Assembly: GCA_000715605.1 (NCBI GenBank) | Contig: KL568574.1 | Location: 155,630-160,861, forward strand | From: Streptomyces speibonae | Lineage (GTDB): Bacteria; Actinomycetota; Actinomycetes; Streptomycetales; Streptomycetaceae | Reading direction: 5' to 3' | DNA: 5,232 nt | Shown: positions 1 through 5,205 of the stretch, piece by piece | Position numbering within the stretch: the stretch's first letter is position 1 | Layout: the number at the start of each line of letters is the position of its first letter | Notes under the pieces: model-generated | Databases searched by the model: none | What the model saw: the letters and a program-made list of their open reading frames with translations, nothing else | Told to the model about the DNA's origin: nothing | Position numbers and translations under genes: made by a program

Positions 1-1
1 G

Positions 2-772
2 GCGCGGATCGTGAGCGGTCCGGCGGAGCTGCTGGGCCGGGCGCTGACCGTCCGCCCCGACGGGTCGTACGAGGGGGGCTTCGGCGGCCACCCGGAACTG
101 GACCGCACGGTCGTCGCCGAGGCGGGCGCCTTCCTGGACGCCGGCCGCACGGGCACGCTGGAGATCGGCGAGCAGGGTTCGCGGTGCGGGGCACCGCTCA
201 CCCTGCTGGTCGAGTCCTCGGTCCCGCCGCCCCGGATGATCGTCTTCGGCGCGATCGACTTCGCGGCGGCGCTGGTACGGGTCGGCAAGTTCCTCGGCCA
301 CCACGTCACGGTGTGCGACGCCCGCCCGGTGTTCGCGACGAGGGCCCGCTTCCCCGAGGCCGACGAGATCGTCGTCGAGTGGCCCCACACCTACCTGGAA
401 CGCACCTCCGTGGACGCCCGTACGGTCCTGTGCGTCCTGACCCACGACCCGAAGTTCGACGTACCGCTGCTGGAGCGCGCGCTGCGCCTGCCGGTGGCCT
501 ACGTCGGCGCGATGGGCTCCCGCCGCACCCACCTGGACCGCAACGCCCGGCTGCGCGCAGCCGGCGTGACCGACCTGGAACTGGCCCGGCTCAGGTCCCC
601 CATCGGCCTGGACCTGGGCGCCCGTACGCCTCAGGAGACGGCGCTGTCCATCGCGGCGGAGATCGTCGCGAACCGGCGCGGCGGCAGCGGGGCGTCCCTC
701 ACCGGGGCTCACACCCCCATCCACCACGACGGCACGGACGCGTCCGCGGGCCGGATCGGCACCGTGGCCTGA
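2..772 (+). CDS. XdhC/CoxI-family protein, 5'-truncated by window edge
   Basis: This is the C-terminal part of an XdhC/CoxI-family protein, a family that inserts or matures the molybdenum cofactor of xanthine dehydrogenase or CO dehydrogenase-type enzymes in the cytoplasm. Numbering from the GTG at base 11, residues 1-70 look like the end of the N-terminal XdhC domain (RPDGSYEGGFGG, then a single Cys at 59). Residues 75-125 form a Rossmann fold with the glycine-containing stretch MIVFGAIDF and the strand end VTVCDARPVF. Residues 163-222 carry the family block YVGAMGSRRTH ... SPIGLDLGARTPQETALSIAAEIVANR. The frame is open upstream of base 11 (Ala-Arg-Ile), there is no ribosome binding site, and full-length relatives are longer, so the GTG at 11 is probably an internal Val and the true start lies outside. 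The roughly 30-residue tail after ANRR is low in complexity. Its enzyme partner is not in the window, so the target molybdoenzyme is unknown. Confidence 0.9.
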   Translation, partial: ARIVSGPAELLGRALTVRPDGSYEGGFGGHPELDRTVVAEAGAFLDAGRTGTLEIGEQGSRCGAPLTLLVESSVPPPRMIVFGAIDFAAALVRVGKFLGHHVTVCDARPVFATRARFPEADEIVVEWPHTYLERTSVDARTVLCVLTHDPKFDVPLLERALRLPVAYVGAMGSRRTHLDRNARLRAAGVTDLELARLRSPIGLDLGARTPQETALSIAAEIVANRRGGSGASLTGAHTPIHHDGTDASAGRIGTVA

Positions 773-795
773 GCGCCGGTACCGGGAGGCGTCTC
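771..795. terminator. Imperfect hairpin in the convergent gap, possible bidirectional terminator
   Basis: The GAG-CGCC arm (771-777) pairs with GGCG-T-CTC (788-795, one bulged T) around a 10-base loop. The segment includes the perfect 10-base palindrome CCGGTACCGG at 776-785. It overlaps the TGA of the XdhC-family gene (770-772) and the TGA of the minus-strand SRPBCC gene (794-796). No T-tract follows on either strand, which is common for actinomycete terminators. Termination activity is inferred from structure and position only. Confidence 0.4.
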
Positions 796-1234
796 AGCCC
801 CACCTGAGCAGACGGTTCACCGCACGCCCGAACACCTGGCGCCCGGCCCGCGCCAGCAGCGCGTCGGCGGCGGCCGGCAGGAAGCGGACCCGGATCTCCT
901 CCCGCCAGATCACCCGCGCCCGGCCGCCCGGTCCCGGGCGCACCTCGATCTCCGCCCACCCCCTGACGACGCGGCCGCGCTTCTCCAGCCGGCACCGCCC
1001 CGGGGAGTCCTCCGCGGGCGGCTGCCACACCGTCACCTCCATCGGGTCGTCGAAGGAGAGCGGGCCGAGGCCCGTGCGGGCGACGACCCGGGTGCCCGTG
1101 CCGGTGGGCGGGCCAGTGGTCACCCTGATCCGGGTGAGGGGGACCACCTTGCCGTGGCGCGGCCACGTGGTGAGCCGTCGCCAGGCCTCGTCGAGGGGGA
1201 GCGGAGCCGTGCGCTGGAGCTGGAAGGTGGCCAC
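794..1234 (-). CDS. SRPBCC-family (START/polyketide cyclase-like fold) protein
   Basis: A 146-residue protein with the layout of the SRPBCC superfamily, a helix-grip fold with a hydrophobic ligand cavity. The start FQLQRTAPLPLDEAWRRLTTWPRHGKVVPLT matches the usual first strand followed by the 'pxxxxWxxltdxxxh' helices. Alternating strands follow (TRVVARTGLGPLSF, MEVTVWQPP, GRCRLEKRGRVVRGWAEIEV, ARVIWREEIRVRF), and the C-terminal helix is ALLARAGRQVFGRAVNRLLRW. The length is typical for a single-domain member. The GTG start at 1232-1234 is chosen because AGGA (1242-1245 on the complement) sits 7 bases upstream and the fold begins directly after it. There is no signal peptide or membrane segment. 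Members range from lipid or polyketide ligand binders to uncharacterised proteins, so the ligand cannot be read from sequence. It is convergent with the XdhC-family gene and divergent from the glycosyltransferase operon, so neither neighbour gives a firm functional link. Confidence 0.85.
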   Translation of the reverse strand: MATFQLQRTAPLPLDEAWRRLTTWPRHGKVVPLTRIRVTTGPPTGTGTRVVARTGLGPLSFDDPMEVTVWQPPAEDSPGRCRLEKRGRVVRGWAEIEVRPGPGGRARVIWREEIRVRFLPAAADALLARAGRQVFGRAVNRLLRWG

Positions 1235-1241
1235 GGGGAGA

Positions 1242-1245
1242 TCCT
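1242..1245 (-). promoter_or_regulatory. Ribosome binding site of the SRPBCC gene
   Basis: AGGA on the complement, 7 bases before the GTG start at 1234. It decides the start, since no other candidate in this frame has a comparable site. Confidence 0.6.
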
Positions 1246-1353
1246 AGGAAACCCCGTCCGCCCGACGGCACGCCCGGGTCCCCCTCACCCGGACGGCCCA
1301 GCGCCCGGCACCCCTCGTCGGCCATCCACCGCGCGGATTCCGGTGCGAACGTG

Positions 1354-1372
1354 CCCGAAGCCGTCGTTCGGG
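1354..1372. repeat. Perfect inverted repeat CCCGAA-N7-TTCGGG
   Basis: The arms are at 1354-1359 and 1367-1372 around a 7-base loop. The last bases of the right arm (1371-1372) are shared with the next inverted repeat, so as RNA the two hairpins could not both form completely. It could be a regulator-binding palindrome or leader RNA structure. Its role is inferred. Confidence 0.55.
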
Positions 1373-1385
1373 ACAAGCTGTGTCC
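1371..1385. repeat. Perfect inverted repeat GGACA-N5-TGTCC
   Basis: Arms of 5 bases at 1371-1375 and 1381-1385 around AGCTG, giving a near-symmetrical 15-base operator-like site. It overlaps the preceding inverted repeat by two bases. Confidence 0.5.
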
Positions 1386-1400
1386 AAGTGTTTGAGGCAA

Positions 1401-1412
1401 CCGCGAACGCGG
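1401..1412. repeat. Perfect inverted repeat CCGCG-AA-CGCGG
   Basis: Two 5-base arms with a 2-base spacer, 94 bases before the GT2 start. The spacer is too short for a stable RNA loop without opening a base pair, so a DNA operator is the likelier reading, although in 70%+ GC DNA chance remains possible. Confidence 0.4.
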
Positions 1413-1492
1413 CACCCGCGTCCCGGTAGCCCCGCACGCCTCACAGGGACGGAGTACAGCCCCGATGCGCACCCCCGGTACCGGAGTCCTTC

Positions 1493-1498
1493 GGAGGG
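1493..1498 (+). promoter_or_regulatory. Ribosome binding site of the GT2 gene
   Basis: GGAGGG sits 7 bases before the ATG at 1506. It fixes the start there rather than at the upstream in-frame GTG at 1380. Confidence 0.8.
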
Positions 1499-1505
1499 CG
1501 TCCGG

Positions 1506-2510
1506 ATGACGTCGTACGCCGTCGTGATCCCCACCCTGGTGCGGGACACCCTCGCCGACTGCCTCGCCGCCCTCGCCGCGTCGCGCGGGCCGCGCCCCGA
1601 CGAGATCGTCCTCGTCGACGACCGGCCCGAGGTCCCGCCCGCCCCCGACGCGCTGGGCCACGCCCTGGGCGTCCTCGGCGACCTGCGCGAACGCACCACC
1701 GTCAGGGCAGGCGGCGGCCACGGACCCGCCGCCGCGCGCAACACCGGCGTACGCGCGGTCACCGCGCCCTGGGTGGTCTTCCTCGACGACGACGTCCAAG
1801 TGGGCCCGCACTGGTGCGCGGAGCTCGTGCGGGACCTCACGGAGGCGTCCCCCGACACCGCCGGCGTCCAGGGCGTCATCACCGTGCCGCTGCCCGAGGA
1901 GCGCCGCCCCAACGACTGGGAACGCCGCACCGCCGGGCTCTCCCGGGGCCGCTGGATCGCCGCCGACATGGCCTACCGCACCGAGGCGCTGAAACAGGCC
2001 GGCGGCTTCGACGAACGCTTCCGCCGCCCCTACCGCGAGGACGCCGACCTCGCGCTGCGCCTCCTCGACGCCGGCTGGCGCATCCGCCGGGGCCACCGCT
2101 CCACCCTGCACCCCGTGCGGCCCGCGTCCCGCTGGGCGTCCCTGGGCCGGCAGCGCGGGCACGCCAACGACGCCCTGATGCGGCGGCTGCACGGCCCCGA
2201 CTGGTGGGACAAGGCCGTCGCACCGCGCGGCCGGATCCGCCGGCACGCCGCGATCACCGCCGCCGGGGCCGCCGCCTGCGTCCTCGGGGCCGCCGGGCAC
2301 CGCCGGGCGGCCGGCGTCTGCGCGCTCGGCTGGGCCGCCGGGACCGCCGAGTTCGCCCGGTCCCGCATCGTCCCCGGGCCGCGCACCCCCGAGGAGGTCA
2401 CCACCATGCTGGCCACCAGCGTGGTCATCCCGCCCCTCGCCACCTGGCACCGGCTGGCCGGCGCCTGGCGCCACCGCGGCGCCCCCGCGTGGCAGGAGAC
2501 GGCCCGGTGA
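1506..2510 (+). CDS. Family 2 glycosyltransferase (GT-A fold)
   Basis: A 334-residue cytoplasmic or membrane-associated glycosyltransferase that transfers a sugar from a nucleotide-activated donor. Residues 1-40 hold the nucleotide-binding first strand and helix (YAVVIPT ... DEIVLVDDRP). The stretch AAARNTGV at 75-82 leads into the metal-binding acidic motif FLDDDV (Asp 94-96). AADMAYRTEALKQAGGFDERF at 152-172 is the acceptor-side block, and REDADLALRLL at 177-187 carries the Glu-Asp expected to supply the catalytic base. After the catalytic domain come about 130 residues with two alanine-rich, weakly hydrophobic stretches (about 248-264 and 268-282) that could lie on or in the membrane. ATG 1506 is chosen for the GGAGGG 7 bases upstream and because the fold begins at once. 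It is the first gene of the operon, and its TGA overlaps the GTG of the phosphatase gene by 4 bases. The sugar and acceptor are not predictable. The family call is firm. Confidence 0.92.
   Translation: MTSYAVVIPTLVRDTLADCLAALAASRGPRPDEIVLVDDRPEVPPAPDALGHALGVLGDLRERTTVRAGGGHGPAAARNTGVRAVTAPWVVFLDDDVQVGPHWCAELVRDLTEASPDTAGVQGVITVPLPEERRPNDWERRTAGLSRGRWIAADMAYRTEALKQAGGFDERFRRPYREDADLALRLLDAGWRIRRGHRSTLHPVRPASRWASLGRQRGHANDALMRRLHGPDWWDKAVAPRGRIRRHAAITAAGAAACVLGAAGHRRAAGVCALGWAAGTAEFARSRIVPGPRTPEEVTTMLATSVVIPPLATWHRLAGAWRHRGAPAWQETAR
2494..2498 (+). promoter_or_regulatory. Ribosome binding site of the HAD phosphatase gene
   Basis: AGGAG lies inside the end of the GT2 gene, 8 bases before the GTG at 2507. 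It favours this start over the GTG at 2516. Confidence 0.65.
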
Positions 2511-2803
2511 GCCCGGTGCGGGCGGTGCTGTTCGACCGCGACGGCACACTGGTCCACGACGTCCCCTACAACGCCGATCCCGCGCGCGTCCGCCCCGTCG
2601 AGGGCGCCCGCGCGGTCCTCGCCGAACTGCGCGCCCGCCAGATCCGCACCGGCGTCGTCACCAACCAGTCCGGCATCGCGCGCGGGCTGCTCACCGAGGC
2701 CGACGCCCGCCGCGTCAACCGGCGCGTCGAGGAACTCCTCGGCCCCTTCGACGTATGGGCCCTGTGCCCGCACGGACCCGACGACGGCTGCCTGTGCCGC
2801 AAA

Positions 2804-2818
2804 CCCCGGCCGGCATGA
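2804..2818 (+). other. Frame change and premature TGA inside the HAD gene
   Basis: The upstream frame reads Pro-Arg-Pro-Ala and then TGA (2816-2818). The downstream frame reads Gly-Met-Ile across 2812-2820, the residues expected after CRKPxP in this family. The run of short C and G tracts between 2804 and 2814 contains the missing base. No slippery heptamer of the usual X-XXY-YYZ type is visible, so a programmed -1 shift is not supported. Family consensus is from memory. Confidence 0.8.
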
Positions 2819-3067
2819 TCCTCCGCGCCCTCGGCCGCCTCCGCGTCAGCCCAGCCGACTGCGTCGTCATCGGCGACATCGGCGCCGACATGGAGGCCGC
2901 GCGCCGCGCCGGCGCCCACGGCATCCTCGTCCCCACCCCCGCCACCCGCCCCGAGGAAACGGCCGCGGCCCCCCGCGTGGCCCCGGACCTGCCCACGGCC
3001 GTACGGCTCCTCCTCGGCACCCCGCCCCGGGACCGCGCGGTGCCCGGCACCGGCCGGCCCGGGCGGC

Positions 3068-3072
3068 GGAGG
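3068..3072 (+). promoter_or_regulatory. Ribosome binding site of the first GT9 gene
   Basis: GGAGG with a 5-base spacer to the ATG at 3078, inside the end of the phosphatase frame. It confirms the ATGA overlap start. Confidence 0.75.
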
Positions 3073-3077
3073 CTCGT

Positions 3078-4070
3078 ATGAAGGCCCTGGTCAGCCGGCT
3101 CGACAGCTTCGGCGACGTGCTCCTCGCCGGGCCCGCCGTACGCGCCGTCGCGGCCCGCGCCGACCACGTCACGCTGCTGTGCGGGCCGCACGGAGCGCCC
3201 GCCGCGCGGCTGCTGCCCGGGGTGGACGAGGTGCTCGAGTGGGACTCCCCGTGGACCGGGTTCCAGCCGCCCGAGGTCAGCCGTGAGGAGATCGAGCGGC
3301 TCGTGGCCGCCGTCGACGCGGACACCGCGCTGATCCTCACCTCCTTCCACCAGTCGCCCCTGCCCACCGCCCTGCTGCTGCGCCTCGCCGGGGTCCGCCG
3401 CATCGCCGCCGACAGCGAGGACCACCCCGGCTCCCTCCTCGACGTACGCCACCACCGCGCACCGCACGCCCACGAGGCCGAGGCCGCGCTCGACCTCGCG
3501 GAGGCCGCCGGCTTCCCCCGCCCCGACGACGGACGCCTGCGGGTGCTCCCGCCGCCCGCCGCCGGGGCGCTGACCGGCCCCGGCGCCTACGTCGTCGTCC
3601 ACCCGGGCGCCAGCGTGCCCGCCCGTGCCTGGAGCCCCGGCCGGTGCGCCCAGGCGGTCCGCGAACTCACCGCCGCCGGGCGCCGGGTGGTGGTCACCGG
3701 CGGCCCCGGGGAGCGCGACCTGACCGCGTACGTCGCCGGCGGCCGGGCCGTCGACCTCGGCGGCCGCACCGACGCCGCGCAGCTCTCCGGGGTCCTCGCC
3801 GGCGCCGACTGCGTGGTCACCGGCAACACCGGGCCCGCCCACCTGGCCGCCGCCACCGGCACCCCGGTGGTCTCGCTGTTCGCGCCGGTCGTCCCCGCCG
3901 AGCGGTGGCGGCCGTACGGCGTTCCCTGCGTGCTCCTCGGCGACCAGCAGTCGCCCTGCGCCGGCACCAGGGCACGGCACTGTCCGGTCCCGGGCCACCC
4001 GTGCCTGGAGGAGGTCACCGCGTACGACGTCGTCGCCGCCGTCGACAAACTCGTGGAGGTCGTCCGGTGA
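3078..4070 (+). CDS. Family 9 glycosyltransferase (heptosyltransferase-type, GT-B fold)
   Basis: A 330-residue GT-B enzyme of the family that includes bacterial ADP-heptose:LPS heptosyltransferases. The N-terminal half opens with RLDSFGDVLLAGPAVRAV, where Asp13 matches the conserved Asp of the family's GD motif. The C-terminal half has the nucleotide-binding block YVVVHPGASVPARAWSP (171-187, Arg183 near the phosphates), then VVVTGGPGERDL (204-215), and the signature VTGNTGPAHLAAATGTPVVSLFAP at 247-270. Three cysteines near the end (294, 302, 309) follow the spacing often seen after this signature in GT9 proteins. There is no signal peptide or membrane segment, so it is presumably cytosolic and may touch the inner membrane face. 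It follows the GmhB-like phosphatase with an ATGA overlap and precedes a second GT9 gene with a GTGA overlap, which supports a heptose or similar sugar as substrate. In a Gram-positive host the acceptor cannot be LPS and is unknown. Confidence 0.93.
   Translation: MKALVSRLDSFGDVLLAGPAVRAVAARADHVTLLCGPHGAPAARLLPGVDEVLEWDSPWTGFQPPEVSREEIERLVAAVDADTALILTSFHQSPLPTALLLRLAGVRRIAADSEDHPGSLLDVRHHRAPHAHEAEAALDLAEAAGFPRPDDGRLRVLPPPAAGALTGPGAYVVVHPGASVPARAWSPGRCAQAVRELTAAGRRVVVTGGPGERDLTAYVAGGRAVDLGGRTDAAQLSGVLAGADCVVTGNTGPAHLAAATGTPVVSLFAPVVPAERWRPYGVPCVLLGDQQSPCAGTRARHCPVPGHPCLEEVTAYDVVAAVDKLVEVVR
4055..4059 (+). promoter_or_regulatory. Ribosome binding site of the second GT9 gene
   Basis: GGAGG lies 7 bases before the GTG at 4067, within the last codons of the preceding gene. 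It decides the start at the GTGA overlap. Confidence 0.7.
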
Positions 4071-5047
4071 GCCCCCGGCCGCGCCTGCTCGTGCTGCGCG
4101 CCCTCGGCCTCGGCGACCTGCTCGCGGGGGTGCCCGCGCTGCGCGCCCTGCGCCGGGCCTTCCCCGGCCACGAACTCGTGCTCGCCGCGCCCGCGGAGCT
4201 CGCGCCGGTCGCCGCGGCCACCGGCGCCGTCGACCGGCTGCTGCCCGCCTCCGCGCCCTCCCGCGCGGTGCCGCGCACCCTCGACTGGACCGGACCGCCC
4301 CCGGACGTGGCCGTGGACCTGCACGGCAACGGACCCCCCAGCCACCGGCTGCTGCGGTCCCTGCGCCCCCCGCGCCTGCTGGCCTTCGCCCACCCCGCCA
4401 CCCCCGGGATCGAGGGCCCGCCCTGGTACGCCGAGGAACACGAACGCGACCGCTGGTGCCGGCTGCTCCGCTTCCACGGCATCGACGCCGACCCCACGGA
4501 CCTGCTGCTGCCCCGCCCCACGGCCCCGTCCCCCGCGCCCGGCGCCGTCGTCCTGCACCCCGGCGCGGGAGCCCCCGCCCGCTGCTGGCCGCCCGAGCGG
4601 TACGCGGCCGTCGCGACCGCCCTGCGCGCGGCGGGCCGGCGGGTCGTGGTCACCGGCGGTCCGGACGAGGACGACCTGGTGGCCCTCCTCTCCGACCGGA
4701 TCGGCCTCCCCACCGCCGACGTCTTCGCCGGGGGCCTGCCCTTCGACCGCCTGGCCGCCCTGGTCGCGGACGCCCGCGCCGTCGTCAGCGGCGACACCGG
4801 CATCGCCCACCTCGCCGTCGCCCACGCCACCCCCACGGTCACCCTCTTCGGCCCGGTCCCGCCCGCCCACTGGGGCCCGCCCCCGCACCCCCGCCACATC
4901 GCCCTGTGGCACGGCCCGCCCGGCAACCCCCACGCCCACCACCCCGACCCGGCCCTCCTCCGCATCACCCCACGGGAAGTCCTGCACGCCCTGACCCGCC
5001 TCCCACCCCGCCCGAGCACGGCACCGGCGGGGGTGAGCGCACGATGA
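4067..5047 (+). CDS. Second family 9 glycosyltransferase, divergent from its neighbour
   Basis: A 326-residue GT-B protein of the same family as the gene before it, but clearly diverged. The N-terminus reads LLVLRALGLGDLLAGVPALRALRRAFP with the conserved Asp at 17. VAVDLHGNGPPSHRLL at 81-96 replaces the corresponding part of the neighbour. VVLHPGAGAPARCWPPERYAAVA at 161-183 binds the nucleotide, followed by VVVTGGPDEDDL and the signature VVSGDTGIAHLAVAHATPTVTLFGP at 239-263. It lacks the three-cysteine pattern of its neighbour and instead has a His/Pro-rich stretch LWHGPPGNPHAHHPDPALLRI at 280-300. The tail after 312 is Pro/Ala-rich. GTG 4067 is chosen for the GGAGG 7 bases upstream and the 4-base overlap. 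As the last gene of the operon, it probably adds a second residue to the same glycan. Donor and acceptor are not visible from sequence. Confidence 0.91.
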   Translation: MSPRPRLLVLRALGLGDLLAGVPALRALRRAFPGHELVLAAPAELAPVAAATGAVDRLLPASAPSRAVPRTLDWTGPPPDVAVDLHGNGPPSHRLLRSLRPPRLLAFAHPATPGIEGPPWYAEEHERDRWCRLLRFHGIDADPTDLLLPRPTAPSPAPGAVVLHPGAGAPARCWPPERYAAVATALRAAGRRVVVTGGPDEDDLVALLSDRIGLPTADVFAGGLPFDRLAALVADARAVVSGDTGIAHLAVAHATPTVTLFGPVPPAHWGPPPHPRHIALWHGPPGNPHAHHPDPALLRITPREVLHALTRLPPRPSTAPAGVSAR

Positions 5048-5072
5048 CACGAGGACCGGCACACCAGCCCGT

Positions 5073-5102
5073 CTCGGGGTGCCCCCTCCGGGGGAGCCCG
5101 AG
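5073..5102 (+). terminator. Two-part hairpin downstream of the operon, probable terminator
   Basis: The outer stem CTCGGG (5073-5078) pairs with CCCGAG (5097-5102). The inner stem CCCCC (5082-5086) pairs with GGGGG (5090-5094) across a TCC loop, with a small internal loop of 3 and 2 bases between the stems. It starts 25 bases after the TGA of the last gene. There is no T-tract, which is usual in this GC range. Termination is inferred. Confidence 0.6.
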
Positions 5103-5107
5103 GACGA

Positions 5108-5122
5108 GGCCCGTCCAGGGCC
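5108..5122. repeat. Perfect inverted repeat GGCCC-N5-GGGCC
   Basis: Second hairpin of the post-operon series, with 5-base arms around GTCCA. On its own it could be chance in GC-rich DNA. Its value is its place in the series. Confidence 0.45.
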
Positions 5123-5127
5123 GGTAC

Positions 5128-5149
5128 GGGGGTCCGAGGGCTTGCCCCC
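5128..5149. repeat. Inverted repeat GGGGG-N12-CCCCC
   Basis: Third hairpin of the series, with 5-base arms at 5128-5132 and 5145-5149. It directly abuts the fourth. Confidence 0.4.
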
Positions 5150-5168
5150 GGGGACGACGGGCGTCCCC
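5150..5168. terminator. Hairpin GGGGACG-N5-CGTCCCC
   Basis: A perfect 7-base stem (5150-5156 with 5162-5168) and a 5-base loop ACGGG, the strongest simple stem in the tail. It could stop readthrough from either side. No T-tract is present. Confidence 0.5.
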
Positions 5169-5205
5169 CCGTCCGAGCGGAGCCGAGAGTGCGGGAGGGA
5201 AGGGG
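5161..5205 (-). repeat. Segment resembling a recurrent Streptomyces intergenic element
   Basis: On the complement this reads a CTCTCGGCTCCGCTCGG-like core followed by a C/G-run segment. From memory, very similar strings (CTCGGCTTCGCTCG near runs of G and C) recur between genes in many Streptomyces genomes. The resemblance is recalled, not searched, so both the boundaries and the identity are tentative. Confidence 0.4.

Larger units (their letters stand above)
1235..1505. promoter_or_regulatory. Divergent intergenic region (271 bases) between the SRPBCC gene and the glycan operon
   Basis: This stretch must hold promoters for both outward-reading genes. I see no convincing -35/-10 pair: TTGAGG at 1392-1397 lacks a TANNNT box at a normal distance. 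Its visible structure is the cluster of inverted repeats at 1354-1412 and the GGAGGG ribosome binding site at 1493-1498. A frame open from the GTG at 1380 runs into the GT2 gene, but its residues resemble no protein and it has no ribosome binding site, so I treat it as leader. Confidence 0.5.
2507..3081 (+). pseudogene. GmhB-like HAD-IIIA phosphatase, frameshifted into two frames
   Basis: Together the two frames encode about 191 residues, a normal length for D-glycero-D-manno-heptose-1,7-bisphosphate phosphatase and its relatives, which strip one phosphate from a sugar bisphosphate en route to a nucleotide-heptose. The first frame (2507-2818, 103 residues) has motif I FDRDGT (Asp10, Asp12), motif II VTNQSG (Thr52-Gly56), a zinc-loop pattern Cys87-x-His89 ... 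Cys95-x-Cys97, and the catalytic Lys99 in CRKP. The second frame (ATG 2815 to 3081, 88 residues) begins MILRALGRL and has motif IV GDIGADM (Asp21 and Asp25 of that part). The break lies at 2804-2814. One extra base there would restore the expected CRKPRPGMI. AGGAG at 2494-2498 supports the GTG start at 2507. The ATG at 2815 has no ribosome binding site but overlaps the TGA as ATGA. This is either inactivation, a sequencing error, or two chains made by reinitiation. The family is clear, the exact sugar is not. Confidence 0.85.

Noticed and set aside
1392..1420. Possible sigma-70 promoter with -35 TTGAGG
   Set aside because: There is no TANNNT-like -10 box 16-19 bases downstream. The nearest TAG-containing string is about 29 bases away.
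1380..1505. 42-codon N-terminal extension of the GT2 protein from GTG 1380
   Set aside because: It has no ribosome binding site, the translation is Arg/Pro/Ser-rich and unlike GT2 proteins, and a strong GGAGGG supports ATG 1506.
699..2549. Long minus-strand open frame of 616 codons
   Set aside because: It crosses the well-supported SRPBCC and GT2 genes in the wrong frame and consists of Gly/Ala/Arg/Pro-rich sequence. Long shadow frames are expected in DNA of this GC content.
2801..2818. Programmed -1 ribosomal frameshift rescuing the HAD protein
   Set aside because: The codons AAA CCC CGG CCG do not give good re-pairing after a one-base backward slip, and I see no evident stimulatory Shine-Dalgarno upstream.
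3587..5062. Long minus-strand open frame of 491 codons opposite the GT9 genes
   Set aside because: It is antisense to two genes with clear family motifs, and its translation is low-complexity without recognisable motifs.
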